Positions 1 to 8,745 of a stretch of DNA of 64,000 nucleotides are shown in pieces. The notes below the pieces were generated by a model, which made no database searches, was not told where the DNA came from, and saw only the letters and a program-made list of their open reading frames with translations. Made by a program: the position numbers and the translations under genes. How positions within the stretch are numbered: position 1 is the stretch's first letter; each line of letters opens with the position of its first letter. This DNA comes from Aliiroseovarius sp. M344 (GTDB lineage Bacteria; Pseudomonadota; Alphaproteobacteria; Rhodobacterales; Rhodobacteraceae): NCBI RefSeq assembly GCF_025140835.1, contig NZ_CP081153.1:1798001-1862000 (forward strand). Direction: 5' to 3'.

Positions 1-2031
1 TAGCCATGATAGCGCTTCAGCCATTCGTTTTTCGAGTGCATCAGGCGAGTTGGGGTTGGGCTCACGCCCCTCGGATACCCGAAACGCTTTTATGCGTGGC
101 CAAAGCGTTCGCGCCTCGTCCTCGGACATATCCACGCGCATGGCGACCATAGCGGACTGCACATGAGCCAGAAGCTTTGAGTCCAGCGACTTAGAGGCAA
201 CTTCAAACCGCTCCTGAAACGCGTTCACGCTGTCAATCAGCTCCACATCGATATCGCGCACATTGATGAACTTCTTGACCATTTGAAGAAGGGTATTTGG
301 CGCGCTGGCAAGCTCATCCTCCTCGCTGTCCGCGGACGTCTCCGACTTACCTTCAAAAGCAGCCCCGGCCTCAGCCATGCCTTTTTGCTGTTCATCTTGG
401 GCCAAGGTTAGAATGTTCATATGCGCCGCCAGATGCTGACGAACGCTCTCGGCCTCTTCGTCCTCAAGCGTCTCGTATCGTTTCTCGATGATGTCAGTCA
501 AAATCATCTGGGTTGCCACTTCAGGCGCTGTCTCAGGTGACAAAACGCGCTTGTCCATCGCCTGACAGGCCGCAGCCATCAGGTCATGCATATCTTGTTC
601 ACAAATGTCCTTGGAACGTTCTGTGGGCGGCTCTACGAGCCCCTTGATGCCGATCATGACATTCCCCTGCCCGTCCACGGCCACAGGCTCCCGAATGTCA
701 CCGTCTTCGCGCCGGTAGAACTTGAAGTTAGGTGCCAGCACCTGCTCCATCAGCAGCGATCCTGAAATCGCCTTGAGCATGTCATTCACTGCATCTGTGA
801 CCACGCCGGTTTCAACACCCGGCTCTGCCACAAGGTTGGTGAAGATCGCACGTGGCTTGCCTGGGGCGTCGCGGGTGGCGCGGCCAATGATCTGAACGAT
901 CTCTGTCAGGGATGAACGATAACCGATGGTCAGCGCATGTTCGCACCAAACCCAGTCAAACCCCTCTTTGGCCATCCCGAGCGCGATGATGATATCGACT
1001 TTGGCACGGTCTGCCTCATCATCCCGTTTGCCGTCAGGCCCTTTTACCTCACGCGACAGCGCCGATTTGACGATATCCCGCCCCGGCCCATCATCGACCA
1101 GATCTGCTATTTTGAGCAGCCGTCCATCAGCCGTCTCAACTAGATCGAAGCCCGTCGACTCTTCGCGCCCTTTATGGGTGCCGATCAGATCCATGATCTT
1201 GCCGACTTCGTTGAACTTGTCGTCAAATGCCTCCGATGATCCACGATGCGGGATATGGATGATCGTCTTTTGAGAAACATCCAGAACGTCCGCCAAGCCG
1301 TTGACGTAATTACCTTTATAGAACTGATAGTTCACACCTAACGCCTTGAGGTGCTCATAGCCCTCCAGCTGCTCATAATAGCTGTAGGTGATCGTGGTGA
1401 ACTTGGCCTCATCCTCAGGCCTCAGCACAGGGTCAGCGTCGCCACGGAAATAGCTGCCGGTCATCGCCATCAAATGACACTTCTCGCGCGTTACCAGGGC
1501 GCGCAGGATCACGCCCAAACGGTTGTTGTCAGACGCGGACACATGGTGGAATTCATCAATCGCGATGAAGCAGTCATCAAACGCCTCTGGCCCCTGCGCC
1601 TCGACCACTTTTTCATAGGCAAAGCGGAACGTCGCATGGGTGCAGACCAGAACTTCGGCATCCGAACCCATGAACTCCACAAAGGCCTTCACCTTTTGGT
1701 CTGACGCATCATCGCCCGTCAGACAGAGGTTCCATTTGTCTTCGACCTCCCAATCGGCCTCAAACCCATAGCTGGTCAGATCCGTAGAACGGAACGACCC
1801 GCCGATTGAGGTTTCGGGCACGCAAACGATCACCTTCTCGCGCGCTTGGTGGCGCAGCTTGTCCAGCGCGATGAACATCAGCGCCCGGCTTTTCCCCGCT
1901 GCAGGTGGAGCCTTTAGCAGCAGAAATTGCGCCGCCCGCGCCGCATAAGCCCGCGCCTGCATTTCGCGCATGCCCATGGGGTTGGTCGCTGATTTCTTGT
2001 GACCGTATTGGACGTTCAACATCTGAGCCAT
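1..2031 (-). CDS. SF2 DEAD/DEAH-type helicase, partial (restriction/defence partner of the adjacent methylase)
   Basis: I translated this from the minus strand. It starts with ATG at 2031, directly after the methylase stop codon (TAG then ATG), and stays open for 677 codons to the window edge, so the C-terminus is missing. Residues about 37-50 hold a Walker A motif (APPAAGKSRAL). Further on are a DEAH-like box (IAIDEFHH) and motif VI (QIIGRATRDAPGK), which identify an SF2 translocase or helicase of the Res type. No PD-(D/E)xK nuclease motif is visible in the part present. The overlap-free coupling to the methylase suggests one operon and one complex. Inference: the motor of a restriction-modification or anti-phage system. 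A non-restriction helicase role cannot be excluded without the missing end. Confidence 0.8.
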   Translation of the reverse strand, partial: MAQMLNVQYGHKKSATNPMGMREMQARAYAARAAQFLLLKAPPAAGKSRALMFIALDKLRHQAREKVIVCVPETSIGGSFRSTDLTSYGFEADWEVEDKWNLCLTGDDASDQKVKAFVEFMGSDAEVLVCTHATFRFAYEKVVEAQGPEAFDDCFIAIDEFHHVSASDNNRLGVILRALVTREKCHLMAMTGSYFRGDADPVLRPEDEAKFTTITYSYYEQLEGYEHLKALGVNYQFYKGNYVNGLADVLDVSQKTIIHIPHRGSSEAFDDKFNEVGKIMDLIGTHKGREESTGFDLVETADGRLLKIADLVDDGPGRDIVKSALSREVKGPDGKRDDEADRAKVDIIIALGMAKEGFDWVWCEHALTIGYRSSLTEIVQIIGRATRDAPGKPRAIFTNLVAEPGVETGVVTDAVNDMLKAISGSLLMEQVLAPNFKFYRREDGDIREPVAVDGQGNVMIGIKGLVEPPTERSKDICEQDMHDLMAAACQAMDKRVLSPETAPEVATQMILTDIIEKRYETLEDEEAESVRQHLAAHMNILTLAQDEQQKGMAEAGAAFEGKSETSADSEEDELASAPNTLLQMVKKFINVRDIDVELIDSVNAFQERFEVASKSLDSKLLAHVQSAMVAMRVDMSEDEARTLWPRIKAFRVSEGREPNPNSPDALEKRMAEALSWL

Positions 2032-4740
2032 CTATTTGCCCTTCTTGCCGCGCTTGGATTTCGCAGCATCTTTTTCAATCTTTTTAATCTTGGCAGCGTA
2101 GAGCTTGAATAAATGCTCCAGCCGTTCTGTATCGTTGCGAAACGGCCGCCCGATATACATGGTTTCCAGCAGCTCATCATTCTCCCGATGCACCGCGCGC
2201 AGATCGTCAGGCATTTTGTCGGGGTCATACAGCTCGGCAATGGTGGCCGGGTAATGGCTGTAACGCGTCTTGAGGATCTTGCGGGCCGAGGCATTGAGCG
2301 CCTCAAGCTGATCGTCCGAGAATTTCGGCACCGGGAAAGTGTTCCAGCCAAGCGTGTTGGAGTAGCGGAAATCAGTCTTCAACTTGCCACAGACGGTCGC
2401 GATCCAGATGAGGTGAACACGGGAAGCAATTAGAGAAATGCACCAATCTGGGGCGTCGTAAAGGACCATGTTCAAGTTCGAAGCGATGACTCCCTCGCCT
2501 ACACGCTCGACAGGCAGGTAATAGCGGCGCTCCGAAGTGGCGCTGGGGACAAGGATCGAGTGGTTTTTCGCCGAATAGTGCTCACGAAATTGGTGAGGCC
2601 TTTCGGCAAGTGCTTTGCCAGCAGCATCTTTCATTTCCAAACGCGCTTGGCGGGTTTCGTCAATGCGATCTCTTACCTTTGGAAGCGACAGAGCGTCCTG
2701 AAGATCATCGTCATCAATCCACAGACAGAATCGCTCGATGCCTTTGGTGACCTCCTGGGCTCCCATGAAGCGTCGGATAAATCTCTCTGCCTTTGGCTCA
2801 TCTTTCAGAAGCTCGTTCTTCTGTTCAGGATTGAACAACAGCTTTCCGGCGTCATACGGCATGTTCCCGAAAGCCATATGAGGCAGGTCATACAAGCTTT
2901 TACCAACGCCCCGAACCCACACGTCAGGGTAGTTTACAAGGTAAGCGTTGATATGTGGAACTACTCCCTCGTAATCGGCTTCAAACAGACGCTTGGAAGC
3001 ATTCGACTTGTTGCGCATCCCTACAATGGCACAGATCACTGCAGCATTTTTTGCTGCACTGTTCCTCCATTTAAAGGACCTGTGTGCGAAGGATATCTCG
3101 AGATCATCTGATAGAACTGTGGGCCATAGCATCGGCACAGAGGCGCCTTGGCAGAGCGAATTAGTAGACACCAAAGCTGCCGCAGACTTTCTGCCACGAA
3201 TGTAGTTTCCTGCCTTGAATGTCCACCCTGCGACAAAGTCCAATGCCTTATATGTCTTCAGGTTTCCATAGAAGACGTAGTCACGATCAGCCTTCTGTTC
3301 TTTGGTTTGCTTTGCTTTCCCCAAAAACGGCGGATTGCCCGCAATAAACACCTCTTCCCCCTCACTGGGTGGCGGGCAGACCTCTTCCCAGTCCACTCTT
3401 AGGGCGTTGTCACAAACGATATGAGCGCTTTCACGTAGCGGCAGACTGGCGGGGCCTTGGCCGAACACCTCGCGGAACACCGCGTTGGCCTGATACTCGG
3501 CGATAAACAGCGCCAGCTTGGCGGTCTCGGCGGCGAAATCCGTGATCTCGATCCCGTGGAAATGGGCGATTTGAATGGCTGAAAACATCTCTTTCGTGCC
3601 CTCGCCTGTCAGCTCCTCCAACCGTTCCAAAATCCGCATCTCGCGTTCGCGAAGCTGGCGGTAGGACACGACCAGAAAGTTGCCAGACCCACAGGCCGGA
3701 TCAAACACCCGGATCCCTTCAAGCCGTGTCAGCACACGTTTCAGCGCGGCGGGTTTATCCCATGCTTTCTCGATATCCGTGTCCAGATCATCCAGAAACA
3801 GCGGCCCGATCACCTTCATAATGTTAGGCACCGAGGTATAGTGCATCCCCAGTTCAGAGCGCTGTTTCGGGTCGGCGACCGACTGGATCATCGAGCCAAA
3901 GATGTCAGGGTTGATTTCACGCCAGTCCAGATCGCAGGCATCGCGCAGATAGCGATAGGATGGCACATCAAACTTGGGCGCATCAATCGCCCCGGCAAAG
4001 AGGCCCCCATTGACGTATTCCAGATCCCCTGCCCAGCCCGGCAGATCGCTACGCTGGCTTTTGGGGCGGTTCATCGCGGTGAACGCGGCGATGATCACCT
4101 CGCGCGCTTCCTCGCCCTTGTTGCCCGAGTGGCTGAACAGGATTTGGCTGAACTGATTGTCAGGGAAGATACCGACATCCTCGGCAAACATGCAGAAAAT
4201 CAGCCGCATCATCAGCTGGTTCATCTCGTGACGACGTTCATCACTTGCCCAGTCAGGATTGGCTTTGGCCAGCGCGTCATAGAGCCGGGCCAGTTTGCCG
4301 GTCGCTTTGACATCGACGGGGTTTTCCTGCACCGCGTCATAACGCTCCTTGCCCGCAGCCGGCAGGAAGAACCCAAAGTTGTCGCCGATCTCATCAAAGC
4401 GGCAATGCAGGGCCTCCCCGCTCACCCGCTGTTGGGCAGCAACCATATCGCCATCCGTGGCGATCAGGACAGCGGGTTTGGCGGTGGTGGTTTTCTTAGA
4501 GTTCCGAAGGGCCTCAAGCGTGACATCAACCATGCCGTCCAGTGCTGGTGCATAGTGGAACTTCTTGTTGACTAGAACGCCGCTGGGCTGATCCGACTTG
4601 TTGGTCGTTCCGTTTCGCAGCTTGGCGATGGCGGCTTGGGCCACGTCGGTTGCCTCGGCAAAGGCAAATGGGAATTCCAGTGGGTCGAATGGCTCAGACG
4701 CGATCTTCTCAAGGGCTTCAAAAATCTCGGTCGGGTTCAT
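2032..4740 (-). CDS. MmeI-like class I N6-adenine DNA methyltransferase
   Basis: This 902-aa protein methylates adenine in DNA using S-adenosylmethionine. The SAM-binding motif I (FDPACGSGNFL) lies at residues 346-356 and the catalytic motif IV (GNPPF) at 468-472. An MmeI-family motif (NGGLF, 244-248) sits upstream, and a long C-terminal half probably carries the target-recognition domain, as in MmeI-type enzymes. The C-terminus is very lysine-rich. I do not see a convincing D-E-x-K nuclease in the N-terminal 150 residues, unlike true MmeI, so cleavage may depend on the downstream helicase gene or another subunit outside the window. It is the first gene of the minus-strand pair, with a 394-bp noncoding stretch upstream. 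Confidence is high for methylase and moderate for a defence role. Confidence 0.88.
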   Translation of the reverse strand: MNPTEIFEALEKIASEPFDPLEFPFAFAEATDVAQAAIAKLRNGTTNKSDQPSGVLVNKKFHYAPALDGMVDVTLEALRNSKKTTTAKPAVLIATDGDMVAAQQRVSGEALHCRFDEIGDNFGFFLPAAGKERYDAVQENPVDVKATGKLARLYDALAKANPDWASDERRHEMNQLMMRLIFCMFAEDVGIFPDNQFSQILFSHSGNKGEEAREVIIAAFTAMNRPKSQRSDLPGWAGDLEYVNGGLFAGAIDAPKFDVPSYRYLRDACDLDWREINPDIFGSMIQSVADPKQRSELGMHYTSVPNIMKVIGPLFLDDLDTDIEKAWDKPAALKRVLTRLEGIRVFDPACGSGNFLVVSYRQLREREMRILERLEELTGEGTKEMFSAIQIAHFHGIEITDFAAETAKLALFIAEYQANAVFREVFGQGPASLPLRESAHIVCDNALRVDWEEVCPPPSEGEEVFIAGNPPFLGKAKQTKEQKADRDYVFYGNLKTYKALDFVAGWTFKAGNYIRGRKSAAALVSTNSLCQGASVPMLWPTVLSDDLEISFAHRSFKWRNSAAKNAAVICAIVGMRNKSNASKRLFEADYEGVVPHINAYLVNYPDVWVRGVGKSLYDLPHMAFGNMPYDAGKLLFNPEQKNELLKDEPKAERFIRRFMGAQEVTKGIERFCLWIDDDDLQDALSLPKVRDRIDETRQARLEMKDAAGKALAERPHQFREHYSAKNHSILVPSATSERRYYLPVERVGEGVIASNLNMVLYDAPDWCISLIASRVHLIWIATVCGKLKTDFRYSNTLGWNTFPVPKFSDDQLEALNASARKILKTRYSHYPATIAELYDPDKMPDDLRAVHRENDELLETMYIGRPFRNDTERLEHLFKLYAAKIKKIEKDAAKSKRGKKGK

Positions 4741-4987
4741 TAAAGGATCCTGTGAATTTTAAAAACAATGAGCGCCAAACAAAACCCTCTAAAAGATTTG
4801 TATTGGCAGCTTGCTGGCCATGCAACCTATTGATGTGCTCTGCGCCCCTGTTTTTCCAACAAATTCGGGCATCTACGCATCGAAAACGCCCCGCCGAACA
4901 AGCACGCCCAAAGGCAACAGGCAAACTTTTTTCAACCGCAACATCTTGACGAGCGCGCCGAAAATTCCATCTAAGGCGTTAGCCTTC

Positions 4988-5094
4988 TTAACTCCCTTAA
5001 GAGTTTAGTGAATCCAGAGCGTTCGTCATGACGTTCTGGCATTCACCTAAACTCGAAGGGAGTAGTTACATCCCTTGAGAGCAAGGGGTGTAAC
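4988..5094 (+). promoter_or_regulatory. Long palindrome plus second hairpin: structured leader before the PemK-like gene
   Basis: The 394-bp gap between the divergent methylase and PemK-like genes contains an imperfect palindrome of about 80 bp (roughly 4988-5068). Its arms run outward from the core CGTCATGACG and include AACTCCCTT..GAGTTTAGTGAAT on the left, matched by ATTCACCTAAACTC..AAGGGAGT on the right. It is followed at once by a 12-bp hairpin (GTTACATCCCTT at 5065-5076, AAGGGGTGTAAC at 5083-5094; the single mismatch would be a G-U pair in RNA). The PemK-like gene's Shine-Dalgarno (5125-5128) lies just downstream. It could be a structured mRNA leader, an RNA gene, an operator or a small MITE. 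I see nothing else recognisable in 4741-4987. Confidence 0.55.
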
Positions 5095-5134
5095 CCAAGG
5101 GCGTCGATTTCCTTCCTCAAAATCGGAGCCCATC

Positions 5135-5653
5135 ATGATGGCACTTGTGCCGGACGCGCAGCGTTCGATCACCGTTGGTGACGTTGTCACCTTTCAATTT
5201 CCTTACAAAAAAAGTGCAACCTTGAAGAACAGACCTTGCTTTGTTCTGCATGAAGATCACGAAACAGATGAAGTCGTGATTGCCTACGGGACAAGCAGCT
5301 TTGATCCCAGAGACGTTAATACCCATGAAATGACGGCTTCCTGCCCAGAGATGCTTTCTGAATTCAACCTAAAAAAGCCAACTCGTTTCATCTTCAAACG
5401 CAGGATCCGCGTTCGGAAAGACGATCCGCGGTTCTGCATCAAGCCATGCGCCGGAACGTCTCGGATTGGTGGGCTCCCCGCCTATGCCTCTCCGTTTATT
5501 AGCAAGTGCTACAAAGAGCTTCCGTTTCGCGAAAAAAGTGAGGAGCGTCTGGGGATTCACCCAGCCAAGCCGAAAGCCCCAACGAGCATCCTGAAAACCT
5601 GTCGGCTATTTGGAGGCCGAAGAGGTAGACCGAAGGCAGTTCAAGCGGCCTAA
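5135..5653 (+). CDS. PemK/MazF-like protein (putative endoribonuclease-fold toxin)
   Basis: This 172-aa protein starts at ATG 5135, chosen because GGAG sits 6 bases upstream; longer forms would enter the structured leader. Near the N-terminus, GDVVTFQFPY followed by KNRPCFVLHE is the typical beginning of the PemK/MazF barrel (G-D-hydrophobic-FP-Y, then RP-hydrophobic-V). This fold usually makes an mRNA interferase or a related nucleic-acid binder. The C-terminal third is basic and has no obvious homology. No antitoxin gene of the usual size precedes it. The next gene starts 90 bp downstream on the same strand. The fold assignment is from motif only and toxin activity is inferred. Confidence 0.6.
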   Translation: MMALVPDAQRSITVGDVVTFQFPYKKSATLKNRPCFVLHEDHETDEVVIAYGTSSFDPRDVNTHEMTASCPEMLSEFNLKKPTRFIFKRRIRVRKDDPRFCIKPCAGTSRIGGLPAYASPFISKCYKELPFREKSEERLGIHPAKPKAPTSILKTCRLFGGRRGRPKAVQAA

Positions 5654-5742
5654 GAGTGTCACTCCTCTTCCTCATATTAAAAAGCAGCACCCGCCAGAAT
5701 TTGTGGGCGTTGCCTCACTTCGTTTCCAGGAAATATACTGAC

Positions 5743-6267
5743 ATGACAGAAACAAGAGCAATTCGTCACCGCAATCTCATAGCCACAGGTGTCTATCTGG
5801 CTGCTTCCATGCGGGTAAGCGCCCAGAAACGAGGCATCCCACGACTTGAAGATTTCCTTTTCGGCTTAGTTACTGGCGCGGAAATGATTGCCAGCACACT
5901 TGAGGGGCCTGCTAATTTAGCTGACACCTTCATGTGTGAGCAAGTCCACCTTCAAGGTATTCTCTCGTCTCGCTCGTTTCATAAGGTTCGCAGCGAGATT
6001 GGAGAACATCAAATTAGTGAAGCCATCGGTGACACCGAAACGCAACGCAACGACGTTGCTGCTTCGGTTTTCCTCATCGTTCCCGAAGTCGCAAACGACA
6101 TCGGCGCTGAACTCGATGAAATCCTGCGAATTCTGGTGATTGCCATCATGGCCACCGCTACCATTCACTTTTCAAGTTTCGGCATGGAAACGGCTCAAGA
6201 AATGACTCTGGACCTTCTGCTCGAGGAAAGAAAAAAACATAAAGGAACTCCAGCGCACAATGTATGA
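5743..6267 (+). CDS. Hypothetical protein, 174 aa
   Basis: I do not recognise a family. The likely start is ATG 5743, behind a weak AGGAAA; an upstream in-frame extension exists but has no ribosome site. The protein is soluble-looking and mostly helical in character, with a hydrophobic stretch around residues 125-150 (LRILVIAIMATATIHFSSFG) that could be a membrane or core helix, and an acidic then basic C-terminus. It follows the PemK-like gene in the same direction and may be co-transcribed with it, which would make it a candidate partner, but nothing in the sequence proves that. Confidence 0.5.
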   Translation: MTETRAIRHRNLIATGVYLAASMRVSAQKRGIPRLEDFLFGLVTGAEMIASTLEGPANLADTFMCEQVHLQGILSSRSFHKVRSEIGEHQISEAIGDTETQRNDVAASVFLIVPEVANDIGAELDEILRILVIAIMATATIHFSSFGMETAQEMTLDLLLEERKKHKGTPAHNV

Positions 6268-6391
6268 CGAACAATGCAACTTATACCAAATGCGACCCAA
6301 CCTTCCTATATGTTGAAAACTTCGCCACATCGACCGCAACATCTATTGAAACACAACTGCGACGCTCTTATCTTAGGTGGGCTTTCCCAGA

Positions 6392-6532
6392 CTGGTCTGC
6401 GGGCTCCTTGTGAGCGCCGTGACGATCGGAACGGGCGGGTCGGCGAACGGTGCTGAACCGTGGGTCGTCCTACAGGGTGCCGAGGCCGTATCGCATATGA
6501 ATGGCGGCCAAGGTCCTGGTGAGCAAACGGCA
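6392..6532 (+). repeat. 141-bp perfect direct repeat, copy 1, upstream of the RT gene
   Basis: Bases 6392-6532 are identical to 6786-6926 (offset 394). Outside these limits the copies diverge immediately. The sequence is GC-rich, contains GTGAGCG and GGTGAGCAAACGGCA segments, and looks like structured RNA or part of a retroelement leader rather than a conserved protein. The short open frame through it is probably incidental. Confidence 0.85.
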
Positions 6533-6693
6533 AGCCTTGCCTCTCACATGGCCATAGCCTTTCATTTCGAGATCGAGATGAAACTTCGGGTGGTCAGTAG
6601 GGTTTCTTTTGGGCTTCGCCGGGATCCTGCGCGCGATTTTCGCTTGCAATCCGCCCGAAAAAGGTAAGCTACCTAATGAAGGAGGACTGCGCG

Positions 6694-6744
6694 ATGAAGA
6701 TTGACGCAACCAAAAACACGCCCGCGTTCTACGCTGGCGTCTGA
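6694..6744 (+). CDS. 16-codon ORF with a strong ribosome site (truncated transposase leader or micro-peptide)
   Basis: Between the two 141-bp repeats, ATG 6694 opens a 16-codon frame ending in TGA at 6742-6744. It follows a near-perfect Shine-Dalgarno (GAAGGAGGAC, 6678-6687). The peptide MKIDATKNTPAFYAGV resembles the beginning of IS110-type transposases (an 'AFYAGxD' start), which would make it the 5' stump of an interrupted insertion sequence. That resemblance is from memory and weak. It could equally be a real leader peptide. Confidence 0.3.
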   Translation: MKIDATKNTPAFYAGV

Positions 6745-6785
6745 GCGCCACGGCCACATGTCGTGGTGCGTTCATCCTGACCACT

Positions 6786-6926
6786 CTGGTCTGCGGGCTC
6801 CTTGTGAGCGCCGTGACGATCGGAACGGGCGGGTCGGCGAACGGTGCTGAACCGTGGGTCGTCCTACAGGGTGCCGAGGCCGTATCGCATATGAATGGCG
6901 GCCAAGGTCCTGGTGAGCAAACGGCA
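6786..6926 (+). repeat. 141-bp perfect direct repeat, copy 2, immediately upstream of the RT gene
   Basis: This is identical to 6392-6532 and ends 53 bp before the reverse transcriptase start. After this copy the sequence continues with GTTCGAGAGGTAAGGCGTGGCA, a stretch reminiscent of the domain I region that precedes ORFs in group II introns. That would fit the group-II-like RT that follows, but no domain V/VI hairpin is visible after the RT gene, so a complete intron is not supported. Confidence 0.8.
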
Positions 6927-6979
6927 GTTCGAGAGGTAAGGCGTGGCATTCCGAAGCCGCCTACCAGAGAGAGAGTTTT

Positions 6980-8707
6980 ATGGGGCGTCTATTTGAAGAA
7001 GCCACCAAGCAGCGTGCGCTTTTCAAAGCTTGGCAAAAAATCAAATCAAATGGTCGGCGTTCATCGGCCGATGAGACCCGCGAAGCGATAGAAGAGTTCG
7101 ACAGGAATTCCCTGCGCAACATCAGGCAGATTCAAAAACAACTACGGTCTGGGAAGTTTAATTTCGATCTCCAGCAAGGCGTGACAATCAAGAAGTCGAG
7201 CGGTGGCAAGAGGGGCATCGTCATGGCTTCAGTCCGCAATCGTATTGTCGAAAGGGCATTGCTCGATACCCTTCAAAGCAAGTCAGATTTTGTGAAATCT
7301 GTGAATACGCTGCCAACAAGCGTTGGGGGAGTTCCTAATCGCAGCGTTCCACATGGTCTGCAGCTGATTGACCGTGCCTTTGACGAAAGCAAAATCCACT
7401 TCGTGCGATCGGATATTTCTGGCTTCTTTGACGGAATTCCCAGAAAAAAGGTATTGGACGCCATCTCAAACGATGTATCTGATCCAGAATTTCTTACGCT
7501 CCTGGATCAGGCATCAACTGTTGTCTTGGGCAACGAAACCAAGCTTGGCGAAGATCGAAAAATCTTTCCAACCGACAGTGAAGGCGTTGCACAAGGTTCG
7601 CCTCTCTCTCCACTGTTTGGAAATATCCTGCTCTATGAGTTCGACAAACTACTCAACGGGCGAGGAGTGATATGCGTTCGCTTCATTGATGACTTTGTCG
7701 TCATGTCGGACTCGGAAAAGAGATGCCGCGGTGCATTCAAGTCAGCGCGGAAGTTTCTAAAGAACAACGGCCTCGAGTGCCATGATCCCTATTCGGGAAA
7801 TTCTTCACCCGACAAAGCTCAATTCGGCAACGCCCATGGTGGTGGTTTCTCCTTTTTGGGGTTCGACTGTGCCCCAGGGCTTTTTCAGCCGAACAAGAAA
7901 GCCCGTCGTAGCCTCATTGAAAAGATAGACAGCCGGATCAAAGCAGGAAAAGCAGCGATCGGGCACGTTCGCAAAACGCAGAACAGCTTCTCTGCTAGAA
8001 GCAGATATGTGCAAACACTAACAGTTATTGACAGTGTCGTCCGTGGTTGGGGGGAAGCCTTTGCCTATGGCAATGCTCGGCAGACCATACGTGACTTAGA
8101 CAAAAAAATAGATGATCAACTGGCCGAATTTCGATCTTGGTATGCTTTGCAAAGCAAACACATGAACCAACGTGATCGACGCCGGACTGGCGGCGTCGGC
8201 CTTCTTGAAGACATCAAGCCAAAGCTCCTTCACGAAGCACCATTCACTCTCGACCCGCCCAGGAGTTTTCGGAAATCGAATTCGACAATCCTAATTTCGA
8301 CCGATGGTTCTACAGGAGGCAAGGCAAACAAAGAAACAGGGCTATCCCCTGTCGGTGCTTGGGCTTTCGTATTCCATGAAACCGGAGCGGAGAAATCAGG
8401 CTCAGAATTTGGCACGACGAACAATCGAATGGAACTTCGAGCTGTCATCGAGGCCATAAAGTGTATTCCTGATGGTAGTTCGGCAGTCATACGGAGTGAC
8501 AGCAAATACGTGTGCAATGCAGTCAGAAATTGCCACGTGATTTCCAGCAACCACGACCTTTGGCAGGACTACAAGGAGGCGAGCAAAGGGCTCAAATTTC
8601 GACTTGAATGGGTAAAAGGTCATGCCGGCGATCCATTCAACGAAGCGGTCGATAAACTCGCACGTAAAACAGCAGAAGCGGCCCGTAAATCAAATTCTGC
8701 CGTATAG
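6980..8707 (+). CDS. Reverse transcriptase-RNase H fusion (group-II-like RT)
   Basis: This 575-aa protein has two enzymatic domains. Residues about 75-300 are a reverse transcriptase: motif A RSDISGFF with Asp145, motif B-like GVAQGSPLSPLFGN (202-215), and the catalytic FIDD (Asp237/Asp238, a variant of YADD). A thumb-like region follows to about 370 (FLGF, then RGWGEAFAYGNAR), as in group-II-intron-like RTs. Residues about 436-568 are a complete RNase HI fold: Asp442, Glu485 (NNRMEL), Asp507 (RSDSKYV), His547 (KGHAG) and Asp558. No maturase or HNH domain is seen. It would copy RNA into DNA and remove the template itself. The 141-bp duplication lies just upstream. It could belong to a defence-associated or retron-like RT, or to a degenerate retroelement. 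Confidence 0.9.
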   Translation: MGRLFEEATKQRALFKAWQKIKSNGRRSSADETREAIEEFDRNSLRNIRQIQKQLRSGKFNFDLQQGVTIKKSSGGKRGIVMASVRNRIVERALLDTLQSKSDFVKSVNTLPTSVGGVPNRSVPHGLQLIDRAFDESKIHFVRSDISGFFDGIPRKKVLDAISNDVSDPEFLTLLDQASTVVLGNETKLGEDRKIFPTDSEGVAQGSPLSPLFGNILLYEFDKLLNGRGVICVRFIDDFVVMSDSEKRCRGAFKSARKFLKNNGLECHDPYSGNSSPDKAQFGNAHGGGFSFLGFDCAPGLFQPNKKARRSLIEKIDSRIKAGKAAIGHVRKTQNSFSARSRYVQTLTVIDSVVRGWGEAFAYGNARQTIRDLDKKIDDQLAEFRSWYALQSKHMNQRDRRRTGGVGLLEDIKPKLLHEAPFTLDPPRSFRKSNSTILISTDGSTGGKANKETGLSPVGAWAFVFHETGAEKSGSEFGTTNNRMELRAVIEAIKCIPDGSSAVIRSDSKYVCNAVRNCHVISSNHDLWQDYKEASKGLKFRLEWVKGHAGDPFNEAVDKLARKTAEAARKSNSAV

Positions 8708-8745
8708 GAGTTCGAAAAGACATCCGGCATCATGGCTACCAACGC

